Assembly: GCA_037145635.1 (NCBI GenBank)
Contig: JBBCXB010000004.1
Location: 310,001 to 374,000 of the forward strand
Origin: JAATFS01 sp037145635
GTDB lineage: Bacteria; Pseudomonadota; Gammaproteobacteria; Xanthomonadales; Xanthomonadaceae
Direction: 5' to 3'
Length of the DNA stretch: 64,000 bases
How positions within the stretch are numbered: the first letter of the stretch is position 1; each line of letters begins with the position of its first letter. The position numbers and the translations under genes were made by a program. The notes under the pieces were generated by a model. The model made no database searches, was not told where the DNA came from, and was given only the letters and a program-made list of their open reading frames with translations. Below are positions 40,300-56,000 of the stretch, piece by piece.

Positions 40300-40781
40300 G
40301 CGCGGCGTCGCGCCGGCTGCGCGCGCTGCAGGCGCTGGGCGCGCTGTGGACGCTGCCCAATACGCTGATCGGCCTGGCGGCGGGCGGCGTCGGCCTGTGC
40401 TTCGGCGCGCGTGCGCGCTGGAGCGGCCGAGAGCTGGCAGTGGTGTTCCACGACTGGCCCTGGGGGCCGGGCGGCGCGATGACGCTCGGCAACGTGATCC
40501 TGCTCAAGGGCGAGTCGCTGGACCTGGCATGCGCCACCTACGCGCATCGCGCCGGACGCTGCCGGCATCCGCCGGTGCGCCTGGGCGACCACGAGCGCGC
40601 GCACGTCTATCAGTACCTGGTGCTGGGTCCGCTGTTCCTGCCGGTGTACCTGGCCTGTGGCGGCATCAGCGTGCGCAACCCGTTCGAGCGCGCCGCCGAC
40701 GACTACGCGCTGCGCGGCCGCGGCTGGTGGCCGCGGCCTCAGTCCAGCCGCGAGAACCCGAACAGCCCGGACAACGGGTGA
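40296..40781 (+). CDS. Conserved-looking hypothetical protein with apparent CTG start
   Basis: About 161 residues. The protein-like part (RLRALQALGALWTLPNTLIG, a Gly-rich segment, then LGDHERAHVYQYLVLGPLFLPVYL) begins right after the PspC stop. No ATG, GTG or TTG occurs near its beginning; a CTG at 40296 overlaps the PspC stop in the same manner as this genome's ATGA/GTGA junctions. The nearest ATG in frame (about 40180) lies inside the PspC gene. HERAH followed by a hydrophobic run recalls a minimal zinc-metallopeptidase helix, which may be coincidence. Function unknown. Confidence 0.6.
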   Translation: MSAASRRLRALQALGALWTLPNTLIGLAAGGVGLCFGARARWSGRELAVVFHDWPWGPGGAMTLGNVILLKGESLDLACATYAHRAGRCRHPPVRLGDHERAHVYQYLVLGPLFLPVYLACGGISVRNPFERAADDYALRGRGWWPRPQSSRENPNSPDNG

Positions 40782-41950
40782 GGCCGGCCATCGATCCGCG
40801 CGCGCAGCAGCGCGGCGCCGAGGGTGCTGTAGGTGATGCCGTTGCCGCCGTAGGCCATCGCGAACAGCACCCGCTCGCCCTGCTCGGGATGCGGGCCGAA
40901 GAACGGCAGGCCGTCCGCGGTCTCTGCGAAGGTGCCGGCCCAGGCGAATACCGGGCGCAGCACCAGGTCGGGCATGACCCGGCCGAGCTTCTCGCACAGC
41001 GTGGCCATCTTGCCGAGCACGCGCGCGTCGCGGCGTAGCGGCAGGTCGATGCTGTCGTCCTCGCCGCCGACGATGACGCGGCCGTCGGCGGTGCTGCGCA
41101 GATACAGGTAGGGTCGGGCGGTCTCCCACATCATGGTGTGCCTGAGCGCGCCCATCTCCTCGTCGCTCAGCGGGTCGGTGACGAAGGCGTAGCTGCTGCG
41201 GTTGCGCGCGACCGCGGCCGACAGCCACTGCTGGTTGGCATAGCCGCCGGCCATCACCACGTGCCCGGCGCGGATCCGCACGCCTTCGGCGGTGCGCAGC
41301 GCGACATGGTCGGCGTGTGGCTGCAGTGCGGTGATCCGGGTGCGGTCGTGCACGTGCGCCCCGGCCTGGCGGCAGCGCGCCAGCAGCGCGTGCCCGAGGC
41401 GGTAGGGGTCCATGCCCGCGGCCTGCTGGCTGAGGATCGCGCCCGGGGCATGCACGCCATAGTCGGTCCACAACGCGTCGCGGTCGATCCATTCGGTCTC
41501 AAGCCCGTGGCGCTGGCGTGCCTGCAGCTCCTCGCGCAGCGCGGCGACGTCGCGTCCGCGGCTGGCGTAGTACAGGCTGGCGTTGCGCTTGAAGTCCACG
41601 CCGCCGACGCCGTCGGCCAGCGTCTCGAGCGTGTCGATCGCCCCGGCGCAGGCGAGGTAGGCCTGCGCGGCGGCGTCCATGCCGTAGCGGCGCGCCAGTT
41701 CCACCATCGGCGTGTCGATCTCGTACTGCAGCAGGGCGGTGCTGGCCGAGGTGCTGCCCCAGCCGATCTCGCGCTGCTCCACCACCGCGACCTCGTGGCC
41801 GTGGCGGACCAGCTCGTCGGCGATCAGCGCGCCGGTGATGCCGCCGCCGATGACGAGCACCTCGCAGCCGAGGTCTCGCTCCAGCCGCGGGTAGTCGTGC
41901 ATGAGGCCATTGCGCACGGACCAGAACGGGTAGCCACTTTTGAGGTCCAT
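40739..41950 (-). CDS. FAD-dependent oxidoreductase, PuuB/OrdL-like
   Basis: 403 residues from ATG 41950, with AGGA about 10 bases upstream; the long in-frame extension upstream is not protein-like. The DAO-type FAD fold starts with VLVIGGGITGALIADEL near 36-52. WGSTSASTALLQYEIDTP and YAFVTDPLS follow, and the end has FAMAYGGNGITYSTLGA. This resembles gamma-glutamylputrescine oxidase (PuuB) and related amine oxidases. With aguA/aguB elsewhere in the window a link to putrescine breakdown is possible but not shown. The 3' end overlaps the preceding gene by 43 bases, antisense. Confidence 0.82.
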   Translation of the reverse strand: MDLKSGYPFWSVRNGLMHDYPRLERDLGCEVLVIGGGITGALIADELVRHGHEVAVVEQREIGWGSTSASTALLQYEIDTPMVELARRYGMDAAAQAYLACAGAIDTLETLADGVGGVDFKRNASLYYASRGRDVAALREELQARQRHGLETEWIDRDALWTDYGVHAPGAILSQQAAGMDPYRLGHALLARCRQAGAHVHDRTRITALQPHADHVALRTAEGVRIRAGHVVMAGGYANQQWLSAAVARNRSSYAFVTDPLSDEEMGALRHTMMWETARPYLYLRSTADGRVIVGGEDDSIDLPLRRDARVLGKMATLCEKLGRVMPDLVLRPVFAWAGTFAETADGLPFFGPHPEQGERVLFAMAYGGNGITYSTLGAALLRARIDGRPHPLSGLFGFSRLD

Positions 41951-42142
41951 GCAACGACGTTTCCTGGAGGGTGCGGGATCTAGCCGCCATGCACGGTTAA
42001 GCCGGCGTGAGATGAATGCGCTTCCGCGGGAGGTCACCGGACTGCAAACAGCGGCGGTTAACCTGCGTGGAGTGGTCCTCACGGCGGCCTGCTTATGCTG
42101 CCCGCCATCGAAGCAAGCAGTATCCAGCGAGAAGGGTGAGGT

Positions 42143-42361
42143 ATGTCGATTGTCCTGTACGTCGGTGGCAGCAAGGATGGCGATAAGGGCGTGGTTCCCT
42201 ACGGTTTCAGCAAGTCGCGGGCGATGACCGCGGCCGGGCCGGAGGTATATGTCGAGCGCATGCTCGCATTGAAGGAAGTCGGTCGCGTGCGGGTGATGGC
42301 GCTGGAGACGATGCAGGAAAGCATCGTGGTCGAGCGCGCCGCCGGCCATTACGCGCGCTAA
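42143..42361 (+). CDS. Small cytoplasmic protein of unknown function
   Basis: 72 residues. MSIVLYVGGSKDGDKGVVPYG begins after a good ribosome-binding site (GAGAAGGGTGAGGT). No signal peptide or membrane helix. Composition is protein-like and Met/Val/Glu-rich. It diverges from the oxidoreductase with 192 bases between and is followed by a GC hairpin before tex, so it is a single-gene unit. I do not recognise a family. Confidence 0.7.
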   Translation: MSIVLYVGGSKDGDKGVVPYGFSKSRAMTAAGPEVYVERMLALKEVGRVRVMALETMQESIVVERAAGHYAR

Positions 42362-42371
42362 GGCGCGACAG

Positions 42372-42393
42372 GCGCGGCGGTTTTCCGCCGCGC
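42372..42393 (+). terminator. Hairpin after the 72-residue gene
   Basis: GCGCGGCGG and CCGCCGCGC form a perfect 9-bp stem around a TTTT loop, 10 bases after the stop. There is no following T-tract. Confidence 0.5.
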
Positions 42394-42480
42394 TCGGCGA
42401 GGGGATGTCAACGGGTTTCCGCGGCGGGCGAGCGCTGCGAAAATGCCCCTTTCCCGTCGAGCGGCCACGGCCGTGAAGTC

Positions 42481-44835
<2,355 letters not shown>

Positions 44836-44922
44836 CGCCGGCCGGGCGCGGCCGCTACGGCGGGCCGCGGGATCGACGGTGCGGCGCGGGAGTGGCGCCG
44901 GTCACCGGCACCGCGGCGCGGA

Positions 44923-48714
<3,792 letters not shown>

Positions 48715-48765
48715 TCGATTCCCCGGTCGCTGACCCGTGGGGCGTCATCTTAAAGACAACGGCTA

Positions 48766-49146
48766 TCAGCTGCCCGCCGAGGTCCTGCCGAGCGCCCGGG
48801 TCAGGGAGCGCACCAGATCCTCGGACAGGTACGGCTTGGTCAGGATGACGCCGTCCTCGAACGCCGGCGGCACGGTCTCGCGTGCCACCCCGGTGGCGAG
48901 CACGAACGGGATGCCGAGTTCGGAAAGCGCCCGGGCCACCGGTTCGCTGGTCTGGCCGTCACCGAGGCGGTAGTCGAGCACCGCCAGTTCCGGGCCCTGT
49001 TCGCGGATCAGGCGCAGCGCATCGTCCACGATCCCTGCCGGACCGATCACCGACGCCCCGGCCTGGGCGAGCTGCAGCTCCAGCAGCATGGCATTCATCT
49101 CGTCGTTCTCGACTACGAGTATTCGCGTTCCACGCAATGCCGACAT
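48766..49146 (-). CDS. Single-domain response regulator
   Basis: 126 residues from ATG 49146, which has GGAGG just upstream; the in-frame GTG at 49161 lies within that ribosome-binding site. REC fold: acidic pair in VVENDE, phospho-acceptor D58 in VLDYRLGDG, Thr in LATGVA and Lys in ILTKPYL. There is no output domain, so it acts as an intermediate or by protein contact. It precedes the hybrid kinase gene and is likely its partner. Confidence 0.93.
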   Translation of the reverse strand: MSALRGTRILVVENDEMNAMLLELQLAQAGASVIGPAGIVDDALRLIREQGPELAVLDYRLGDGQTSEPVARALSELGIPFVLATGVARETVPPAFEDGVILTKPYLSEDLVRSLTRALGRTSAGS

Positions 49147-49161
49147 CAGTTCTTCCTCCAC

Positions 49162-49475
49162 GGGACACCGATTATATCGGGCGCCGTGAATACGTCTCGG
49201 ACTGGAATCGCTTTCAGGCTGAATGCGTCAGCCAAGCGTGTCGCAGCCCACAGTTTCCTTGCGGAGGGCGCCTGAGCAATGTTCGCGGCGCGGGCGTGCA
49301 AGGGCGGGGCGGGTGGCATGGAGGACGGCAGCCGGCCCGTGGCGGTGCTGCGGGGCGATGGCTAACGACACGAGGTCCGCCACGTTGGCAAGTCGCGTAC
49401 TCGCGCGATCCCTGCACAGAAAGTTCGCTTCCGGATTCTTTTGCAGGCGACGCTTCGGCTATACTCCATGCCCGC
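49162..49475. other. Intergenic region upstream of tRNA-Leu
   Basis: 314 bases between the response regulator (leftward) and tRNA-Leu (rightward), so it must hold two divergent promoters. The only recognisable element is TATACT at 49460-49465, eleven bases before the tRNA and probably its -10; no good -35 is visible at the right spacing. No gene seen. Confidence 0.55.
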
Positions 49476-49562
49476 GCCGAAGTGGCGGAATCGGTAGACG
49501 CAGCGGACTCAAAATCCGCCGCCCTTAAAAGCGTGTGGGTTCGAGTCCCACCTTCGGCACCA
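49476..49562 (+). tRNA. tRNA-Leu (anticodon CAA)
   Basis: 87 bases. Acceptor GCCGAAG pairs with CTTCGGC, the discriminator is A and CCA is encoded (49560-49562). The anticodon loop CTCAAAA gives CAA, reading UUG. The long variable arm (about GCCCTTAAAAGCGTGTG) and GGTTCGAGTCC T-loop are normal for Leu. A terminator follows at once. Confidence 0.95.
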
Positions 49563-49568
49563 GTGACC

Positions 49569-49593
49569 ACGGCAGCTTCGGCTGCCGTTTGTC
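49569..49593 (+). terminator. Terminator of tRNA-Leu
   Basis: ACGGCAGC-TTCG-GCTGCCGT (49569-49588), an 8-bp stem with a stable TTCG tetraloop, followed by TTGTCT; 6 bases after the tRNA. Confidence 0.8.
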
Positions 49594-49700
49594 TATGTGC
49601 GATCCGCAACGTCACTTGACGACGGTGCACGGCTTTCGGCCACCCGTTCCCGAAGCGCGTAAGCCCATGCCACCATGCAGTGGGCAGGAACGCCGCCCAC

Positions 49701-49723
49701 AAAAAACCCCGGCAGGCCGGGGT
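49701..49723 (-). terminator. Terminator of the promoter-distal Ala-Glu tRNA pair
   Basis: ACCCCGGC/GCCGGGGT stem (49706-49713 with 49716-49723); the plus-strand A-run at 49701-49706 gives a U-tract on the minus strand. It is the sister of the element at 50191-50217. Confidence 0.85.
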
Positions 49724-49735
49724 GTTTGCTGTAAC

Positions 49736-49811
49736 TGGCGTCCCCACGGGGATTCGAACCCCGGTCGCCACCGTGAAAGGGTGATGTCCTAGGCCTCTAG
49801 ACGATGGGGAC
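49736..49811 (-). tRNA. tRNA-Glu (anticodon TTC), copy 1
   Basis: 76 bases on the minus strand with encoded CCA. Acceptor GTCCCC pairs with GGGGAC; anticodon loop CCTTTCACG gives TTC, reading GAA and GAG. Identical to the copy at 50225-50300. It follows tRNA-Ala by 53 bases. Confidence 0.96.
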
Positions 49812-49864
49812 GCGTAAAACGAAACCTGGGTTGTCGACCCTCGGACGGCCTAATGTCCGAAAGT

Positions 49865-49940
<76 letters not shown>

Positions 49941-49959
49941 ACGATGCTGCGAGCCGCCT

Positions 49960-49965
49960 ATCATA
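49960..49965 (-). promoter_or_regulatory. -10 element for tRNA-Ala/Glu copy 1
   Basis: TATGAT on the minus strand, 20 bases before the tRNA-Ala 5' end. The -35 at 17-base spacing is poor (TTCTCA). The same -10 precedes the second copy, so each pair seems to have its own promoter. Confidence 0.55.
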
Positions 49966-50190
49966 ACGAGGTCGTACGGCTTTGAGAAGGGTCGAGGCAA
50001 AATAATTTTATGGACCCGCTCTCGTCGATGCCGCCGCAGGAAGAGCGAGGTCGTCATCGCGGATGCTCCCCTTGCCTGGGTGTCCCGCCGAAGCGTTCTG
50101 AAGCACCTGGCGCGACGTCTCCGAGGCGATCGACGTACGAACGCGCGCGGTGCTCGTCGTACGCGGGCGCGTCTGGAAAGCGACGGCCAC

Positions 50191-50217
50191 AAAAAAGCCC
50201 CGGCAGGGCCGGGGCTT
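50191..50217 (-). terminator. Terminator of the second Ala-Glu tRNA pair
   Basis: AAGCCCCGGC (50195-50204) pairs with GCCGGGGCTT (50208-50217) around AGG. The A-run at 50191-50196 gives a minus-strand U-tract. It separates the two tRNA transcription units. Confidence 0.9.
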
Positions 50218-50224
50218 GAATGAC

Positions 50225-50300
50225 TGGCGTCCCCACGGGGATTCGAACCCCGGTCGCCACCGTGAAAGGGTGATGTCCTAGGCCTCTAGACGATGGGGAC
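50225..50300 (-). tRNA. tRNA-Glu (anticodon TTC), copy 2
   Basis: Same 76-base sequence as copy 1, minus strand, CCA encoded, anticodon TTC. It lies 49 bases after tRNA-Ala copy 2. Confidence 0.96.
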
Positions 50301-50349
50301 GCATGAATCGGTTGCAGCTTGCGATCCGGACGGCCTTGTGTCCGGAAAG

Positions 50350-50425
<76 letters not shown>

Positions 50426-50834
50426 ACGTCGCTGAGAAGGAAATCATAGCGGGCGCCCGATTTCAGCGCAAGCGTTTTTGTACAGGCAAACACGGGCATC
50501 GCCACAAGCATCCGCACCTGGCGTGCGTGGACCCGGGTCTCCTGCGGTGGTCACGACGTGCACCTCGCAGCCAAGCGCGCAGCGGTTGCTTCTTGCGTAC
50601 GCCCACCGTGGCATTCGGCTTGGCGCACGTTCGTGCGCGAGCGGACCCGGCAAGACGGCACGACCCGGCCGTGCAAGCACCGGCGCACCGGGATCGCGCT
50701 CTCCAAGCGGGTGACGGCGGCGACCGACGCGGCTCGCACGCGCGGGGCGCAGGCGTCAGCGCGTACCGTCGGTCTCCTGCGGTGCAGGGCCTTCGCAATG
50801 CGATGCAGGGCCTCTGCAAGGCGGCTGGACAGCG
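50426..50834. other. Intergenic region with no convincing gene
   Basis: 409 bases between the tRNA cluster and the cytochrome genes. Apart from the tRNA promoter at its left edge I see no gene. Open frames on both strands have no ribosome-binding site, and one merely reads through the tRNAs. Confidence 0.6.
50443..50471 (-). promoter_or_regulatory. Sigma70 promoter of tRNA-Ala/Glu copy 2
   Basis: Minus strand: -35 TTGCGC (50471-50466), 17-base spacer, -10 TATGAT (50448-50443), 18 bases before the tRNA-Ala 5' end. It is the best promoter match in this part of the window. Confidence 0.75.
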
Positions 50835-51296
50835 CTACTTGACGCCCTGCAGGTCGCGCAGCTGGCTCGCGCGCGAACCGAAGTAGGCGGCGAGATCGGC
50901 AATGTCCTGGTCGCTGAGGTTGGCGGCCTGCGGTGTCATCAACGCATGCTGGCGATCGCCGCTGCGGTAGGCCTGCAGGGCGTGCGCGAGATAGTCCCCG
51001 TACTGCCCGCCCAGGCGGGGGTAGGTGGCATCGATGGGCGCGTTGCCGTCGGCGCCGTGGCAGTCCACGCAGCTCTGGCCGGTGGCCTTGCCCTTGGCGT
51101 GGGCGAGCCGTTCGCCGGCATCCACGCGGCCAGACGGCAGCCCGGCGGAGGAACGCGAGCCGTGCTCGCCACTGGCATGGCCGGCGTCGCCGGCGGAGGT
51201 GCCCGCCGATTCCACCTGGGACTGCGAGCACGCGGACCCGAGCAGGGCAGCGGACAGGACGAGGGCTAGACGCGAGGCGTGCAGGGCGTTCGACAT
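50835..51296 (-). CDS. Single-heme cytochrome c, probable lipoprotein
   Basis: 153 residues. The signal sequence ends in a lipobox-like LLGSAC (C23), so it is probably anchored to a membrane and faces the periplasm. After a Ser/Gly-rich linker comes one class I heme site, CVDCH, then LGGQYGDYLAHALQAYRSGD and the distal Met region HALMTPQAANLSDQDIADLAAYF. It aligns by eye with the cytochrome encoded just upstream. Likely shuttles electrons to a terminal oxidase or reductase. Confidence 0.9.
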   Translation of the reverse strand: MSNALHASRLALVLSAALLGSACSQSQVESAGTSAGDAGHASGEHGSRSSAGLPSGRVDAGERLAHAKGKATGQSCVDCHGADGNAPIDATYPRLGGQYGDYLAHALQAYRSGDRQHALMTPQAANLSDQDIADLAAYFGSRASQLRDLQGVK

Positions 51297-51304
51297 GGGT
51301 GGGC

Positions 51305-51679
51305 TTACCTGAGGCTGGACAGGAAGGCGGAGATGTCGGCGATGTCCTGGTCGGAGAAACTCTGCGCCTGGGCCTGCATCGTCGGGTGCTTGCGCTTGCC
51401 CTGGCGGTACTCGACCAGGGCCTGGGTCAGGTATTGCGCCGACTGGCCGCCGAGCTTGGGCACGCGGTAACTGGGATAGGCGTTCTTGTAGCCGGTGATG
51501 CCGTGGCAGCCCTGGCAGGTGTAGACCAGCGTGCGGCCGCTGGCGGGATTGCCAACCGGCGCGGACGCCGCGGGCGTGGCCGCGACGGCGGATGGAGCGG
51601 ACTGCGGGCTGGCTGAGACGCCCCCGAACGGCAGGAAGACGACCAGAGCGAGACAAGCGGCTAGCGGCTGCGGGCGCAT
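51305..51679 (-). CDS. Single-heme cytochrome c
   Basis: 124 residues from ATG 51679, which begins a normal signal peptide (MRPQPLAACLALVVFLPFGG); the longer in-frame start 40 codons upstream is rejected. An Ala-rich linker, the heme site TCQGCH, then KLGGQSAQYLTQALVEYRQGK and the Met-containing HPTMQAQAQSFSDQDIADISAFL. It ends 8 bases before the next cytochrome start, so the two are one operon and look like separated halves of a cytochrome c4. Confidence 0.9.
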   Translation of the reverse strand: MRPQPLAACLALVVFLPFGGVSASPQSAPSAVAATPAASAPVGNPASGRTLVYTCQGCHGITGYKNAYPSYRVPKLGGQSAQYLTQALVEYRQGKRKHPTMQAQAQSFSDQDIADISAFLSSLR

Positions 51680-51881
51680 GGTTTCGTGTCCGGAAGACTG
51701 GATGGCGCGTTCCGGAGTGGGGGGCACGGAACGCGCCGAGTATGCCTGCGATTTGCGGTCGCGTGAACCGCCGACGGGCCCGTCGCCTGCGGTCACCATG
51801 ACCTTTGGGACATAGCGTTTGGGTGGGGTGGTGATTTACGTTCCTACAACACCTGACCACGCATCCACCCGGGATACCACG

Positions 51882-53024
51882 ATGCCGCGAATCGCCCTCC
51901 TGCACGGCCGCAGCGGAACCTGCGCCGCCCTGCTGCTGCTCTCCACCACGCTGCTGACGGTCGGTTGCTCGTCCGGCGACGCCGCCGGGGCCGACGCCAA
52001 GAAGGAGGAAAAGGCCGAGGCGGTACCGGTCGAGGTGGCGCGGGCGTCGCGGCGTGCGGTGGCCGCCAGCTACACCGGGACCGCGGCACTGGAGGCGCGC
52101 GCCGAATCGCAGGTGGTGGCCAAGACCTCGGGGGTCGCGCTGGCGGTGCTGGTGGAGGAGGGCCAGAAGGTCGCCGCCGGGCAGCCGCTGGTGCGGCTGG
52201 ACCCGGATCGTGCGCGGCTGGCCGTGGCGCAGAGCGAGGCGCAGCTGCGCAAGCTGGAGAACAGCTACCGGCGCGCCAGCCAGCTGGTGAGCCAGCAACT
52301 GGTCAGCGCGGCCGACGTCGACCAGCTCAAGTTCGACCTGGAGAACGTGCGCGCGCAATACCGCCTGGCGTCGCTGGAGCTCTCGTACGCGACGGTGGTG
52401 GCGCCGATCGCCGGCGTGATCGCCTCGCGTTCGATCAAGACCGGCAACTTCGTGCAGATCAACACGCCGATCTTCCGCATCGTCGACGACTCGCAGCTGG
52501 AGGCCACGCTCAACGTGCCCGAACGCGAACTGGCCACGCTGAAGGCCGGGCAGCCGGTCACGCTGCTGGCCGATGCGTTGCCGGGCCAGCGCTTCGCCGG
52601 ACGCGTGGATCGCGTCGCGCCGGTGGTGGATTCGGGCAGCGGCACGTTCCGCGTGGTGTGCAGCTTCGGCGAGGACGCCCAGGCGCTGCAGCCGGGCATG
52701 TTCGGCCGCATCCGCATCGACTACGACCAGCGTGCCGATGCCCTGGTGGTGCCGCGGCTGGCGCTGCTCGACGACGGCGAGCCGGCGGTCTACCGGGTGC
52801 GTGCCGGCCAGGTGGCGCGGGTGGCTGTCAAGCTGGGTTACGCCGAAGGCGCGTGGGTGGAGATCCGCGACGGCCTGGCCGAAGGCGACCAGGTGGTCAC
52901 TGCGGGCAAGGTGGCCCTGCGCGACGGCAGCGCGGTGCAGGTGATCGGCGCGCCGGCCGCGCCCGCCGCGGCCGGGGTCGCCCGCGACGCCCGCGCCGGC
53001 GCGGCGGCGGAGCCGCGTTCGTGA
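51882..53024 (+). CDS. RND efflux periplasmic adaptor (membrane fusion lipoprotein)
   Basis: 380 residues from ATG 51882. Lipoprotein signal with C29 in LLTVGC. HlyD/AcrA-type order: lipoyl half (VVAKTSGVALAVLVEEGQKV), short alpha hairpin (QSEAQLRKLENSYRRASQLV), second lipoyl half (VVAPIAGVIASRSI), beta-barrel and membrane-proximal domain. It bridges the permease and an outer-membrane channel; no TolC-type gene is in the window. It overlaps the first permease gene by 4 bases (GTGA). Confidence 0.93.
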   Translation: MPRIALLHGRSGTCAALLLLSTTLLTVGCSSGDAAGADAKKEEKAEAVPVEVARASRRAVAASYTGTAALEARAESQVVAKTSGVALAVLVEEGQKVAAGQPLVRLDPDRARLAVAQSEAQLRKLENSYRRASQLVSQQLVSAADVDQLKFDLENVRAQYRLASLELSYATVVAPIAGVIASRSIKTGNFVQINTPIFRIVDDSQLEATLNVPERELATLKAGQPVTLLADALPGQRFAGRVDRVAPVVDSGSGTFRVVCSFGEDAQALQPGMFGRIRIDYDQRADALVVPRLALLDDGEPAVYRVRAGQVARVAVKLGYAEGAWVEIRDGLAEGDQVVTAGKVALRDGSAVQVIGAPAAPAAAGVARDARAGAAAEPRS

Positions 53025-56000
53025 GTGCGGGCGAGGACCTGCCCGCCGCGCCGCCCGCCGGTCCGACGGGCGGCGGCCTGGTGGCGTTCTCCACCCGCCG
53101 CCGCGTCACCGTGGCGATGGTGACGGTGACGCTGCTGCTGTTCGGCCTGATCGCCCTCGGCGGGCTCAAGGTCAACCTGTTGCCCGACCTGAGCTATCCG
53201 ACGCTGACCGTGCGTACCGAGTACACCGGCGCGGCCCCGGCCGAGATCGAGACGCTGGTGACCGAGCCGGTGGAGGAGGCGGTCGGCGTGGTCAAGAACC
53301 TGCGCAAGCTCAAGTCGATCTCGCGCACCGGCCAGAGCGACGTGGTGCTGGAGTTCGCCTGGGGCACCGACATGGACCAGGCCAGCCTGGAGGTGCGCGA
53401 CAAGATGGAGGCGCTGTCGCTGCCGCTGGAGGCCAAGGCGCCGGTGCTGCTGCGCTTCAATCCCTCCACCGAGCCGATCATGCGCCTGGCGCTGTCGCCG
53501 AAGCAGGCGCCGCGGACCGACGCCGACGGCGTGCGCCAGCTCACCGGGCTGCGCCGCTACGCCGACGAGGACCTGAAGAAGAAGCTCGAGCCGGTGGCCG
53601 GGGTGGCCGCGGTCAAGGTCGGCGGCGGACTGGAGGACGAGATCCAGGTCGACATCGACCAGCAGCGGCTGGCGCAGCTCGGCCTGCCGATCGACAACGT
53701 GATCACCCGGCTCAAGGAGGAGAACGTCAACCTCTCCGGCGGCCGCCTGGAGGAAGGCTCGCAGCGCTACCTGGTGCGCACGGTCAACCAGTTCGCCGAC
53801 CTGGACGAGATCCGCGACCTGCTGGTCACCCCGCGCAGCGGCAACGGCGGTGCGGCCGACGCGGCGATGCAGCAGATGTACGCGATCGCCGCGGCCACCG
53901 GCTCGCAGGCCGCGCTGGCGGCAGCGGCGGAAGTGCAGAGCACCTCGTCGGCCGCCACCAGCAGCATCGCCGGCGGCCTGCCGGTGCGGCTGAAGGACGT
54001 GGCCGAGGTGCGCCAGGGCTTCAAGGAGCGCGAGGCGATCATCCGCCTCGGCGGCAAGGAGGCGGTGGAACTGGCGATCTACAAGGAAGGCGACGCCAAC
54101 ACCGTGTCCACCGCCGCGGCGCTGCGCGCGCGCCTGGAACAGATCAGGGCGAGCGTGCCCGGCGACGTGGAGATCACCACGATCGAGGACCAGTCGCATT
54201 TCATCGAGCATGCCATCCACGACGTCAAGCAGGACGCGGTGATCGGCGGCGCGCTGGCGATCCTGATCATCTTCCTGTTCCTGCGCGACGGCTGGAGCAC
54301 GTTCGTGATCGGCCTGTCGCTGCCGGTGTCGATCATCACCACGTTCTTCTTCATGGGGCAGCTCGGGCTCAGTCTCAACGTGATGTCGCTGGGCGGCCTG
54401 GCGCTGGCCACCGGGCTGGTGGTGGACGACTCGATCGTGGTGCTGGAAAGCATCGCCAAGGTGCGCGAGCGCGGGCTCGGCGTGCTGGAGGCGGCGATCG
54501 CCGGCACCCGCGAGGTGAGCATGGCGGTGATGGCCTCGACCCTGACCACGATCGCGGTGTTCCTGCCGCTGGTGTTCGTCGACGGCATCGCCGGGCAGCT
54601 GTTCCGCGACCAGGCGCTGACGGTGGCGATCGCGATCGCGATCTCGCTGGGGGTGTCGATGACGCTGATCCCGATGCTGAGCTCGCTGAAGGGACAGCCG
54701 CCGATGGCGTTCCCGGACGAGCCGCCGCACCCGCCATGGCAGCCGGCGCAGCGCTGGCTGCGGCCGGCGGCGCTGGGCCGGCGCGGCCTCGGCGCGGCGG
54801 TCCGCTATGCCTTCTTCGGGGCCGCCTGGGCGGTGGTGCGGCTGTGGCGCGGCGGCGTGCGCGTGGTCGCGCCGGTGATGCGCACCGCCAGCGACCTGGC
54901 GATGGCGCCGTACGCCCGGGCCGAACGCGCGTACCTGCGGCTGCTGCCCGCGGCGCTGGGCCGTCCCGGCCGGGTGCTGGGGCTGGCCGCGGCCGCCTTC
55001 GCCGCCACCGCGCTGGCGGTGCCGATGCTCGGGACCGACCTGATCCCGCAGCTGGCACAGGACCGTTTCGAGATGACGGTGAAGCTGCCGGCGGGCTCGC
55101 CGCTGGCGCAGACCGACGGCCTGGTGCGCGAGTTGCAGCTGGCCCACGGCCGGGAGCCGGGCATCGCCTCGCTGTACGGCGTCAGCGGCAGCGGCACGCG
55201 GCTCGATGCCAGCCCGACCGAGAGCGGTGAGAACATCGGCAAGCTGACGGTGGTGATGGCCGGCGGCGGCTCCCCGCAGGTGGAGGCGGCGGTCTCGCAG
55301 CGGCTGCGGGCGAGCATGGCCGCGCACCCGGGCGCGCAGGTGGACTTCGCGCGGCCGGCGTTGTTCAGCTTCTCCACGCCGCTGGAGGTGGAGCTGCGCG
55401 GGCAGGACCTCGGCGAGCTGGAGCATGCCGGGCAGAAGCTGGCGGCGATGCTGCGCGCCAACCCCCACTATGCCGACGTCAAGTCGACGGTGGAGGAGGG
55501 CTTTCCCGAGATCCAGATCCGCTTCGACCAGGAACGCGCCGGCGCGCTGGGCCTGACCACCCGCCAGATCGCCGACGTGGTGGTCAAGAAGGTGCGGGGC
55601 GACGTGGCCACGCGCTACAGCTTCCGCGACCGCAAGATCGATGTGCTGGTGCGTGCGCGCCAGGGCGACCGCGGCAGCGTCGACGACATCCGCCGGCTGA
55701 TCGTCAATCCCGGCAGCAGCAAGCCGGTGCGGCTGGCGGCGGTGGCCGAGGTGGTCGCCACCACCGGCCCGAGCGAGATCCACCGCGCCGACCAGACCCG
55801 GGTGGCGATCGTGTCGGCGAGCCTGCACGACATCGACCTGGGCGGCGCGGTGCGCGAGGTCGAGACGATGGTCCGGCGCGACCCGCTGGCGGCCGGTACC
55901 CGCATGCACATCGGCGGGCAGGGCGAGGAACTGGCCGAGTCGGTGAAGTCGCTGCTGTTCGCGTTCGGGCTGGCGATCTTCCTGGTCTACCTGGTGATGG

